Origin: Diphasiastrum complanatum
Taxonomy: Eukaryota; Streptophyta; Lycopodiopsida; Lycopodiales; Lycopodiaceae
DNA length: 64,000 bases
Direction of reading: 5' to 3'
Assembly (NCBI GenBank): GCA_029204225.1
Contig: CM055106.1
Location: 1,980,738 to 2,044,737, forward strand
Each line of letters opens with the position of its first letter. The stretch's first letter is position 1. The position numbers and the translations under genes were made by a program. Below the pieces are notes generated by a model. It ran no database searches and had not been told where the DNA came from. It saw nothing but the letters and a program-made list of their open reading frames with translations. Below, piece after piece: positions 22,019-32,062 of the stretch.

Positions 22019-24892
22019 CTTCCTTTAACTACAAAGGCTTTGCTTGATTTGGCTCCCTGATTTAGTGCTCAAGAATTCTCAATGTTGTGCTACCCCAATT
22101 ATGGATGATAGTTTCTCATGACATAGTCCCTTGACCACTATTTTAACTCATAACTTGATAAAGGTTAGTTGAGTGAGTATTTTGGCCCTTGGTTGAAAAA
22201 CGCTTTGAAAATTTTCTCTTTGAAAAGAAAACAGGTATTTGAATTGAATTGACTGATCTCTAATTTCAACATAGGCTAGGCAAAGAAGAAACTTGAAAAA
22301 TCTCAAGTATCATGCTGTATTAATATAGAAAACTTGGTTACATCGGTGATTTACCGAAAACTAGACAATACGAAAAAAATACATGATATAACACAACCAC
22401 TTCCAAGGCTGATTTACTTATCAAATACTTCTACAATCCATTTGGGCGGACTAGGGACCCCCTCGACAAATGGCTATGCAAGGCCAAAATTTTTCCCGGA
22501 TACATAAAATATGCAATATAATTCCGCATAATCAATAAGCTAACTTGAAAATTTTCTAATTTTAGCCTGATTTAGCATGTTAGAAAATCGGTTACCATTA
22601 ATTCAACCTCACACTCTTATTAAAAAAAATGTTATAAAATCCTTATTCCTACCCAATATACTTTGAGTTAGATCTGAAATCCATCTAGATAAAATCACCC
22701 TTAATTTTACATCTAAAATAATTTAAGGTCCATAAAACTTCATGACGTGAAGCTTTGACTTTTGGTTTGTGTGAGATATCCAATTTTAACTAAGTTTACA
22801 AGATATTCTCCAAGCAATCCAGCCTTATTTCCAATCAAAAAATAATTCAGACCAAAATTTTTTGTGTATCCTAAGCACACGTAAGTCTAAAAAAGATCCA
22901 CCAAGTATTGCAACTTATAAGCGACACAATTGATCATCAACAGTGTTGGTGAATAGTTTCCTACTATATGATCTCCAAAATAACTCAAGAGTAATGCCCT
23001 TGACTTGAGTACTTGGGCTTGATTTAGAAAATCTTGAATGTTGAGGTTAGGACTTTACAGATGTAACACCACATTCAATCAATTCTATTCCTAAGTTAAT
23101 AAGCGAAACTCTAATAGAGACATCTTATTAGCTTATGAGTAATTGTACACCATTAAGTTTACGTGTACTAAATAAGCCTAATTAAAAGAATATATAGTGG
23201 ATCCACAAAAACATATCTTGGTCCAACAATGATTCACCACATAACATATCTCCACAAATTTTCACACGATTTGTGCATGTGATTAACTTAACTGCGAATC
23301 TTGTTACTTGGTTAACTCCTAGAGATTATTATTTTCTGGAGAGTAATCTATAAAACTATAATGTCCTCCATAGATTAAATTAGAAGAATATACTATTGAC
23401 GATGAACTTTTCTCCTTGCATCAACCTCTCACGGAGCCTAGTTCCCCAATAAGATCAGGTTGACTAATTCGACCTACAAGAATATGAGCTAAGATTCAAC
23501 AATACATTTCTTGTAATAAAACTTCCTAATTCAAATACAAATATATCGGATTCATGATCACTAAGTTTCCAACCATGCAAGAATAAGTCCATATCCATCA
23601 ACACCATTCATGAGTATACCCTCATGAATTTATTTCCCCCTGCCATCTCCCTAATTGATCTTTGCCATCCTTAGAAGATTCCAACAATATTCCAAATATT
23701 TTATCAATCCATAATTAAAGACGGGTGCATATATCTACATACAATAGATTTCTTTTGGAATCAATGTCGCACTTGTCTCTCTTAGATAGACTTCTCATCA
23801 AACTTCCTCCTCTCTTTATAAGAAACTTAGCGAGTTTTGAAATATGACATATCAACCTTGATAAGACATAGGAGACGACATAAATAAGACCTTTTCCAAG
23901 ATTTTTTAATATTTGATTGATCAATAGTTCAATAATATATTTATCGATGATTTCAACTTTATTTATATGTCATGAAATTTTGTGGTGCTTTTGTATTGTG
24001 TTTCACAATATCTTTGAAGCTATTTTTGTAGGAAATTTTGTTTGAGGACTTTGAGTTTTGGGGTTGAAGTGGATTGGAAAGTGTGCACTAAGTCACTTTA
24101 TAGTAGCATGCATTATATGAAGTTGCAATATATTTGAAAGCATAATCCACTACAAATTGTAGCATATATTTGAACAAATTTTGCATTCAAACATAGGTTG
24201 TCAAGACTTGTAAAACATATACAACATTTAAAAATGTAATTTTGGACAATAGACCTTTTTATTTTTTATTTTTTAATTGTTGGTAGTGAATTCAATGCAA
24301 AATATTCGCAATTTCACGACACCAATGATTTCTAGAATGAATATTTTCAATTGCACAAATAGTATTCACGATCCAACATTTTTAATGATTGTAAGGCACT
24401 CACATTCAATATTTAGAATACTAATGGTTGATACTCACAGTATTCACAATTTGTATTCAACAAATTCACGATAAGTACTTAAAGTATTCATGAGTGTTTT
24501 TTAGATTTTTCATCTTTGTGATAAGCAATTTCATTTCAATATTTAGACTATTCAAAATCAATATTAATAGTATTTATGATCTCAATGTTTTGGAGACTTG
24601 TCATCAATTATCAATCATGTAGTCCCAAAGATGCATTTTGCTGATATGCCGTAACTTTTCATGCAATATGCATGACATTTTTTATTTGACCTAGAATACC
24701 ACCCTAGGTCATAAATGAAAGTAATAAGTAACAAAAAATATTCTTGCAAATGAAATGAACCTAACAAGAAGCTGTTAATTGATCTTCTATACACACTTTT
24801 GAGAAAAAGAACAATGCAACGTCAGAAAATAAAACTTAAATATGAGACAATGATCACAAATTTTTGATACTATGATAATATGCTTTTCAGAT
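22019..24892. other. No gene; AT-rich DNA with scattered ATTCACRATATT-type repeats
   Basis: No domain-bearing frame. At 24280-24500 short phrases such as AGTATTCACGA and TATTCACAATT recur irregularly. No LTR borders recognised. Confidence 0.5.
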
Positions 24893-25889
24893 TTAACTCT
24901 TACTAGAGTTATCACTATGTTGCTGCAAGAAGATACTTGAAAAAGTCAAGAAACTTTTTCTACCTCTTCGTCTCATGCTCTATATGTCAACAAGGGCTCA
25001 AAACGACATAAGCAGAAAAGCTCCATGCAGTCTGCATCGAATCAAAAACAGACTCAAAGTCAAGAACAATCATTAAATCCACATTCATCAAAGAAGAAGA
25101 TGTTTTGCAAGTATTGCAAACACAATAACCATGAGATCCAAGATTGTCGAATTCTCAAAGTGAAGAATGCAGCCAAACAACCTGATCAACAAGCAAATAC
25201 AGTTACAACATCTCCTCAAGTCAAAATGGACGAAGGCGCTTTTATGGTCAAAGACAAATACACAAATTCGGATGATTCGTGGTTTCTGGATTCTGGAGCT
25301 ACGCAACATATGACCAATCACTGTGAGATTTTTTAATCCTATTTGCCTTACAACACAAAGAAGTATGTTCATGTTGGTGATGATAGTACTCACACTATCA
25401 AAGGTGAAGGTACTGTAAGATTGAGATTCCAGCATGATCAATTCAAACTACAGTCAAAAGTCTTGTATGTTCCTAGACTCTCTACAAATCCGTTATCAGT
25501 AAGTAGAATTACAGATTTAGGTCATAAGGTGGAGTTTGAGTCTGATCAATGTAGAATTATCGATAGGAGTAATAAGATCCTTGCACTCAGCAAGAGGCAT
25601 GGATACTTATATAGATTGGCACATTGTTATCCTGATTCTAGTCAAGCCTTGAAAACCTCTATTCTTGTCAATAAAGCATTACTATGACATCATCACTTAG
25701 GACACTTGAATTATGAATTTGTTTCGAACATGCCCAGACAATCCATGGCTCTTGATCTCGACTATCCTTCTGGTAAAGTCGATCTCCCTATCTGCCATAG
25801 CTGCATCTTTGGAAAGCAGACTAGGATTCCTTTTAGATCAAGTCATAGGCATGCAACAAAAGGTTTATTAGATGTTGTTCATACATATA
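24893..25889 (+). pseudogene. Family A gag end, protease and GAG-pre-integrase, broken
   Basis: Gag tail with a CCHC knuckle (CKYCKHNNHEIQDC, residues about 28-41 of the 25025 frame), then protease with an intact SWFLDSGATQHMTN motif, a TAA at about 25334, then RFQHDQFKLQSKVLYVPRL and, after a TGA where the tryptophan of LWHH should be, HHLGHLNYEF and CHSCIFGKQ (zinc-binding HHCC). It stops at VVHTYM where F is inserted. Confidence 0.88.
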
Positions 25890-26538
25890 TGTGAAGTATT
25901 TCAGATCATTCAAGATCCAATCCATGTCCCTGATCTTTGGTTACAATAAGGAGCAAACCAACAATCCTACCAATGTAGAAAAATCAGCATCTACACACAA
26001 AATGAGATGCAAACTCTAAGAGATATTGATCAAACATGAACCAAAACATAAAATATGTTTACTGTCCATACAATTATAGTACCCTACTGTATTTCACACG
26101 TGTGGAACCGAAAATAGCAATAAATGAACATTCTACACACAAGATTGCAAGATAACACCAAGATAGTGCACCAATGAGCAGTAGAACCCAAAGAGAACCA
26201 TGTATAATGATGAAATGAGAGAGAGAGAAGAGTGAAGATGTGTCTCTCCATGAGGTACATCCTTTTATAGAGTTTTCAAACCCTATTTGACCACTTGGCT
26301 TTCTCTCCAAAATGTAAACCACCCTACTATTTTTGGGTCTAGATTCAATGTACCCAAAGTTCAAACTTGAATCTCTCTCAAACTCGACTACCAACTTTCC
26401 CACACTTTCCAAAAGTGTTTATTGAATGTATTTTAAACTAATATAGCTTCAAAAAGTTTATCTCTAAGTCTAAAATGAGTTTTGGCCTCTTATTGACAAT
26501 TTATCAAAATATGACTAAACTAATTGAAATCTCTCACA
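25890..26538 (-). repeat. Family F 3' LTR, 649 bp
   Basis: Plus-view borders TGTGAAGT...CTCTCACA. Contains a TATA box (CTATAAAAGG on the minus strand, 26261-26270) and a TTTCACACGTGTGG G-box palindrome at about 26093. Confidence 0.93.
26261..26270 (-). promoter_or_regulatory. TATA box in family F 3' LTR
   Basis: Minus strand CTATAAAAGG, repeated at 30874-30883 in the 5' LTR, where it would drive element transcription. Confidence 0.6.
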
Positions 26539-26715
26539 CTCCCTCTTCAACTAGTTTTGGCATAGTTTTGACAATAGAACTTTGATCCAACTTTAAAATG
26601 ATCTTCATCCTAAGTATAGATCTCTTTTCTAAGGTTCTAAAGTATCTCTCATAATTGATATAGAGAATAGTGTCCAAATTGGATGCTTCACTATTTCTTA
26701 CATCAATTTTACACA

Positions 26716-28047
26716 TCAAGATATAACTAGAACATGAAGAACCAAATAGAATGTGAATGAAATGACTCCTACATGTTTCAAACTTTGAACTCTCTGGAAA
26801 ATTACAGCAACCAAACAATAAATTTGAGTGATGACCATTTGCTTGCTTGTCTCCTCCAACTTTGTCCTATCTTGATATGTCTCCACCATAAACTCCATGA
26901 ATGAGCCTCCATCTCCATCTTGCCATAAGATGCCATCATACCTTGATGACTTGACCATGAATGAGTGACATAATGGACCTCCAATAGTTTCATTTCCATA
27001 AGCAAAACCAGCCAAGAATTCTAGTACAACTCCAACAATAAGATATTGCAAGACAATGTAGCTAGTTTGTCCATATCTTGACAATTTGCACACATTCACA
27101 TGAAATAGCTCAAACATGAGATAGAACAAGTAAAGTAAATTTGAATAGCACTTCCTTGCTGCTCCTTTGACCTTGCTTGAGTCTTCAATAAGCTGCAAAA
27201 ATAGATCCATAACATCTTTGCCAAAAAACCTTCCTTTGATGCTCTTGACTAGCTCCAAATTGCCACCTTTCCTTTTGTGTTGTTGAAGCCCTTTGAGACC
27301 AACCTCTTGATCTTCCTCTTGACCATCAAAGTCATTGAAAAAACTTTTTTTTTCAGATCCATTACTTGCTTTTCCAGTATGAAAACCATGAGAGCCAATA
27401 TCCACTTGCATAGCATCATCTACACAAGAAAATTCTCCAAAACATGTGAGTAAAGCAAAGTGAGTCACTTCTACTTGCTTACCTTTCTCTTGATCATCAA
27501 AGATATCAAAGATATGAATATCTTCAGACCTGAACCTCTGGAAATACTCCCTCTCAAACATATGATCTAGATCCAACAAGAACTCATCAATGCCTGATCT
27601 CAAATTTCCACAAAGGTTAGTGAAAACAATGTCACCAATGTCACCATCATAAATCAAAAGATAGATTCCAAACTCTCCATCCAACATGAAGTAGAGTAGG
27701 TAAAGATGAGTATAAAACCTAATAAATCCAGCCTTCTTGAGTCCATAACAAACCTCAATAAGCTCACCAATGAGATCTCCCTTGTCTTGAAGAAATTGCC
27801 TCTTGATTTGCTCCATGTAGTCTTCTTCAGCCAACCTTTTGCCATCTCGATCATGAGTGATCAATTCACAATCGTAGAATCCTTTGAGTTGATGAAGAGA
27901 CGTGAGATCCATGCCTTGGATCTTCCCAAGAACCAATCTTCCATTGCTCTTTCCTTCATAAGGCTCCCTCTTAATGATTGCATCATAAGAAGTAGAAACC
28001 TCAAAAACATTAGAAGCCATGAAAAAAATGATTAGTACCTTCAACAT
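26716..28047 (-). CDS. Unrecognised 443-codon ORF occupying the pol position of family F
   Basis: Open from the ATG ending at 28047 to 26716; a second in-frame ATG (MASNVFEVS, 28020) may be the true start. It sits where copia elements encode integrase, RT and RNase H, but I see no DDE, HHCC, YVDD or RNase H motifs. Visible features are an acidic/basic N-terminal third (KREPYEGKSNG, THDRDGKRLAEED), an aromatic segment (LYLLYFMLDGEFGIYLLIYD, about residues 130-150), a charged linker (DGQEEDQEVG), and a second aromatic segment (LLYLFYLMFELFHVNVCKLS). The two aromatic segments look like an internal repeat. A short YGLKKAG resembles the copia RT YGLKQA signature but nothing around it does. It could be a captured host gene, a diverged domain, or a specific accessory protein. 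Another copy of its second half is at 19737-20297. Function unknown. Confidence 0.7.
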   Translation of the reverse strand: MLKVLIIFFMASNVFEVSTSYDAIIKREPYEGKSNGRLVLGKIQGMDLTSLHQLKGFYDCELITHDRDGKRLAEEDYMEQIKRQFLQDKGDLIGELIEVCYGLKKAGFIRFYTHLYLLYFMLDGEFGIYLLIYDGDIGDIVFTNLCGNLRSGIDEFLLDLDHMFEREYFQRFRSEDIHIFDIFDDQEKGKQVEVTHFALLTCFGEFSCVDDAMQVDIGSHGFHTGKASNGSEKKSFFNDFDGQEEDQEVGLKGLQQHKRKGGNLELVKSIKGRFFGKDVMDLFLQLIEDSSKVKGAARKCYSNLLYLFYLMFELFHVNVCKLSRYGQTSYIVLQYLIVGVVLEFLAGFAYGNETIGGPLCHSFMVKSSRYDGILWQDGDGGSFMEFMVETYQDRTKLEETSKQMVITQIYCLVAVIFQRVQSLKHVGVISFTFYLVLHVLVIS

Positions 28048-28056
28048 AAGGATGAT

Positions 28057-28516
28057 TTAAGTACTCTCTTTTTTCAAACAAGAACTTCTACTCAATGTTT
28101 TAGGTAATGAATCATATGATAATGAATCTTCCTCACTATCATTCATAATGACATCATTCAAAGTACATCCTACTTTGAACTCTTCACATACTTCTCTTCT
28201 TCTTGACTTGTGACTATCTCCCTCACCAAGTCTCTTGATAGAACCATTTGATCTACTTTCTTTAAGAAGAAATGTGACTCCACTTGCTGCAAAAATGACT
28301 TTCTTGGACTCATCACAAAAGAATGTAGAAGAACCACCTCCTTCATGAATGCACCTAGCAACATCTTTTTCCATATGATCAAAGAAATCATTAGCAACAA
28401 TCTTTTCCAAGGAAGAACCTTCACCACCTCCATTGATGAAGTTAGCTCTTTCCTTACCTTTTGCATGCTTGCACTTGCCATGAAGAACCGTTGAAACACC
28501 ATCATTATCCTCAAGA
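28057..28516 (-). CDS. Unidentified ORF between protease and the 443-codon ORF of family F
   Basis: Open for about 153 codons after a stop at about 28517; the first ATG is at 28410 (MEKIVANDFFDHMEKD). The visible sequence is hydrophilic, with KCKHAKGKERA, GGGSSTFFCDESKK and DSEEDSLSYDS, and ends 9 bases before the ATG of the 443-codon ORF. No family recognised. It may be a downstream part of a former polyprotein in a shifted frame. Confidence 0.45.
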
Positions 28517-28524
28517 TTAGCATA

Positions 28525-29902
28525 TTAGATCTTGACCTAGATCTAGCATAAGGAAGCTTTTTAGACTTTGCATAAGATCCACCAATCTTATTGATGCTAA
28601 AAGGTAACTTTGGAAAGTTGAGACCAATCTTCTTTTCCATTCCATCCTTTTTGTTAGCCATAACAAAAGCATCAAGCTTGAGAAGTCTACCTTGTTTATT
28701 GCCCCTAGCAACCAAGATTTCTTCCTTTGTAATCAAGCAAGCATCACCACCAAACTTTACCATGTATTTTTTCTCTATCATTTGACCAACACTTAGCAAA
28801 TTCTTTGAAAGTGAAGGAATGTAAAGAACACCATCAAGTCTTGCTTTCCTATTAGTAGAGAGACAAATAAGAACTTAACCAATACCTTCAATCACACACT
28901 CGCCACCATTGGCCATGTGAATTGTTTTCTTGGCTCCATCATAAGTGACCAAAGAAGTAAAGAACTCCTTGTGACTAGTCATGTGTGAAATAGCTCCACT
29001 ATCAATCCACCATGAATCTTTGTCACCTTCACTTGATATTGGACTTGAAGAACACATCAAAAGAGAATCACCACCACCTAGATCCTCATCATTAGTAGTA
29101 AAGTTGATTTGCTTGCTACCTTCATCTCTTTGCTTCTTCAAACATTCATTTGCAAAATGCCCTTTGATTTCACAATAAAAGCATTTCAACTTAGACTTAT
29201 CTTTCTTTTTGCCAAAAGAAGAAGTCTCACCTTGATCTTGCCCTTTAGACCACTTGCCTTTGCCTTTGCCCTTGAACTTGCCTTTGATGAACATAGCATC
29301 CTCTTCATAATGAGATGTTGATGTAGATCCACCTCCTCTTGATTGAAGCCTATACTCCTCATTCTCTTGCAAATCCACAATACTTGGCAAAGTCTTTTGA
29401 ATAGCAAAACTTTGAACAAAATTAGCATGATCATCCAACAAACCATTAAGTATAACTTGAACAAGTTCTACCTCCTTAATGCTTTCATCAATACATGCTA
29501 ACTCATCATTGAATGCTTTAATCCTCAAAACAAAAGCATGAGTACTCTATTCCTTCTTTTGAAAACTTTGAAAGATTTGCCTCCTAAGAGTAAGCACTCT
29601 TGATGTAGACTTGGATTCATAAAGCTTCTTCAAAGCTTCCCAAGCCTCCAAAGATGATCTGCACTTACCAACTTCCTTGAGAAGCTCATTGGTAACATTC
29701 ATCTTAATCACGTGTAGAGCTTTCTTTGCTCTCTTGTCATACCTCACTTGATCTTGAGGTGATTGAGGCCTCTCCTCCACACCTACAACAATCTCCATCA
29801 ACTCATTCATCTCCAATAAGGACTCCATCCTCACCTTCCAAGTAGAATAGTTAATTGAGGTAACACATTGCTCTCCAACATAAAGCCTCCACTTGTAGCC
29901 AT
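28525..29902 (-). pseudogene. Family F gag and protease, with two frame breaks
   Basis: Starts at the ATG ending at 29902 (MATSGGFMLES). A frameshift near 29865 precedes INYSTWKVRMESLLEMNELM, MNVTNELLKEVGKC and RVLTLRRQIFQSF; a TAG at about 29547 interrupts it. Then come LNGLLDDHANFVQSF, a KGKGKGKWSKG stretch, one CCHC knuckle (CFYCEIKGHFANEC) and protease with WWIDSGAISHMTS. A TAA at 28875 interrupts the protease C-terminus, which continues as LDGVLYIPSLSKNLLSVGQM. Gag would form particles and protease would cut Gag. Confidence 0.88.
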
Positions 29903-30491
29903 GTTGAAGTGACCTAATCTTCTTCTTTCAAACTATTCCAATGCACAAAGCACTCTCTTGAATGTCAACAAATGAACTCAAGAAGAAATCACAAAGATAT
30001 GGAACCTCTCAAATCTCTTCTAGCACTTCTAACTAGAAAATCAACACATAGAATAGTGAAATCTTGATCAACCTATGACCTATCCTCAATCTAATGATTC
30101 TTGCCGCTTACTAAGATTGAAACACACTCAAATGAGGTTCAGTAACCTCACAAACTAGATATCCAGTCAAAATTAGGGTTTTGACAAAATCAGAAAAAAT
30201 TGAATATCTCAAATTCTACATGCAATTTCTAGAAACTTGATATATGTTCTTGTAGACTCCAATGAGACCTTCCTAATGCACCAAAAGTCATCTAATTCCA
30301 GTAAACCAAGTGTGAAATCAAAATTGATCAAGTATATAACCCTATATTGAGTTTTGACCTACAAAAGATTAATTCTACACATGCAAAAATGCTGATTTTT
30401 AAGTAGAGATCAATCTAGCATGCTCTAGCATTGGTAACTCCTCAAAATACTTGCTAAAGATGGCTGATCCTTTCATAACCTAAAACACAAT
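29903..30491 (-). other. Family F leader between primer site and gag
   Basis: About 0.59 kb, AT-rich, no coding signals. Confidence 0.6.
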
Positions 30492-30504
30492 AGCTCTGAT
30501 ACCA
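30492..30504 (-). other. Family F primer-binding site (tRNA-iMet)
   Basis: The minus strand reads TGGTATCAGAGCTA directly next to the LTR end TCCTTCACA. Confidence 0.92.
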
Positions 30505-31148
30505 TGTGAAGGATTTCAGATCATTCAAGATCCAATCCATGTCCCTGATCTTTGGTTACAATAAGGAGCAAACCAACAATCCTGCCAATGTAGAAAAATC
30601 AGCATCTACACACAAAATGAGATGCAAACTCTAAGAGATAATGATCAAACATGAACCAAAACATAAAATATGTTTTCTGTCCATACAATTATAGTACCCT
30701 ACTGTATTTCACACGTGTGGAACTGAAAATAACAATAAATGAGCATTCTACACACAAGATTGCAAGATAACACCAAGATAGTGCACCAATGAGTAGTAGA
30801 ACCCAAAGAGAACCATGTATAATGATGAAATGAGAGAGATAAGAGAGAAGATGTGTCTCTCCACAAGTTACATCCTTTTATAGAGTTTCCAAACCCTATT
30901 TGGTCACTTGGATTTCTCTCCAAAATGTAAACCCTACTATTTTTGGGTCTAGATTCAATGTACCCAAAGTTCAAACTTGAATCTCTCTCAAACTCGACTA
31001 CCAACTTTCCCACACTTTCCAAAAGTGTTTGTTGAATGTATTTCAAACTAATAGAACTTCAAAAAGTTTATCTCTATGTCTAAAATGAGTTTTGGCCTCT
31101 TATTGACAATTTACCAAAATATGACTAAACTAGTTGAAATCTCTCACA
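30505..31148 (-). repeat. Family F 5' LTR, 644 bp
   Basis: Plus-view TGTGAAGG...CTCTCACA, followed by the ATATA duplication and the resumed family A integrase. TATA box at 30874-30883 (minus). TTTCACACGTGTGG palindrome at about 30707. Confidence 0.93.
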
Positions 31149-31782
31149 ATATATATGTGGACCTGTGCAAACTCCTTCATTGCTAGATGCAAAGTATTTC
31201 ATTATCTTTATTGACAAATTCTCCAAAAGAACAGTTGTTTATTTCATTAAACAGAAATCAGAAGCTTTCATCAAGTTTAGACAATTCAAAGAGCATGCAA
31301 AAAATCAAACTGGCAAACGAATCAAAGCACCGAGATCAGATAATGGGGGAGAATACAACTCCACCGAATTCAAGGAGTACTACCTTAACAACGACATTGA
31401 GCAACAATGCATTACCTTCTATTCGTCTTAGTCAAATGGTCTTGTTGAGAGAAAGAACAGAACCTTAGTCGAATCGACAAAGTGCATGTTATCACATGCG
31501 ACACTTCTGAAGTCCTTCTGGGCTGAAGCTATTTCAACATCAACCTATATTCAGAACAGATGTCCTACTAAAGGTCTCTTAGACAAAACACCATTCGAAG
31601 TTTGGACAGGTACCAAATCTTTTTTATCAAACCTACGAGTTTTTGGATGCACTGCTTATGCGTAGATTCCTCACGATCTCAGGAAGAAGCTCGACTTTCA
31701 GGTATTTTCATCAGCCACACTACTTCAGATCAAGCCTACAAGTTGTTCGATCCCATCGAGTCGAAAATATTCACTAGCCGGA
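31149..31782 (+). pseudogene. Family A integrase, second piece
   Basis: Continues the reading cut at 25889: MQTPSLLDAKYFIIFIDKFS, RSDNGGEYNSTEFKEYYLN, a TAG in place of glutamine in YSSQSNG, then VERKNRTLVES and FGCTAYA. The hinge (SKIFTSR) ends at about 31782. The first catalytic position reads HTY instead of HTD, as in the other A copies. Confidence 0.87.
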
Positions 31783-32049
31783 TGAAGACAATCCATGCAT
31801 ATATTGTGACAATCAAACAGCTCAACAACTTACAAACAATTTAGTCTTCCATGTTCGAACAAAGCACATTGAGATTTCACCTCATTTCGTGAGGGAAAAA
31901 GTGCAAGCAAAGGAGATCAAGCTTATTCATGTTTCATCATCAGATTGCATTGCTGATATACTCACCAAGGCATTGCCTAAAGATTCATTTGTAAAATTAA
32001 GATTGGCTCTTGGAGTCATAGATAGATCTATGCTAGAGTTACCAAGCTA
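31783..32049 (+). pseudogene. Family E RNase H, C-terminal part
   Basis: Reads EDNPCIYCDNQTAQQLTNNL, RTKHIEISPHFVREKV, IKLIHVSSSDCIADILTKAL, KLRLALGVIDRS, then stop. This is the complete tail of copia RNase H, ending 13 bases before the LTR. The upstream half is at 7776-8045. Confidence 0.88.
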
Positions 32050-32062
32050 GATTTTCGAGGAG

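Larger units (their letters stand above)
25890..31148 (-). mobile_element. Complete family F LTR retrotransposon (5259 bp) with ATATA target-site duplication
   Basis: LTRs of 649 bp (25890-26538) and 644 bp (30505-31148) differ at roughly 20-25 positions by eye. ATATA flanks both ends (25885-25889, 31149-31153). The minus-strand order is primer site 30492-30504, gag and protease (29902 to about 28525), a short ORF, the 443-codon ORF, a polypurine tract (GAAGAGGGAG, 26539-26548) and the 3' LTR. No integrase, RT or RNase H motif was found anywhere inside, so it must borrow them. It sits in the integrase of a family A element. Confidence 0.92.
24893..31782 (+). mobile_element. Family A copia element, internal part, interrupted by complete F element
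   Basis: Gag end, protease and GAG-pre-integrase occupy 24893-25889, and integrase resumes at 31149-31782 after the F insertion (25890-31148). At about 31782 the integrase hinge (KIFTSR) passes abruptly into family E RNase H. The left end starts inside gag (SDLTLTRV). No family A LTR is attached on either side. Confidence 0.85.

Noticed and set aside
27600-27760. YGLKKAG in the F-specific ORF taken as evidence for reverse transcriptase
   Set aside because: Only about six residues match; no YVDD follows at the right distance and the flanks do not align, so it is not used to assign RT.
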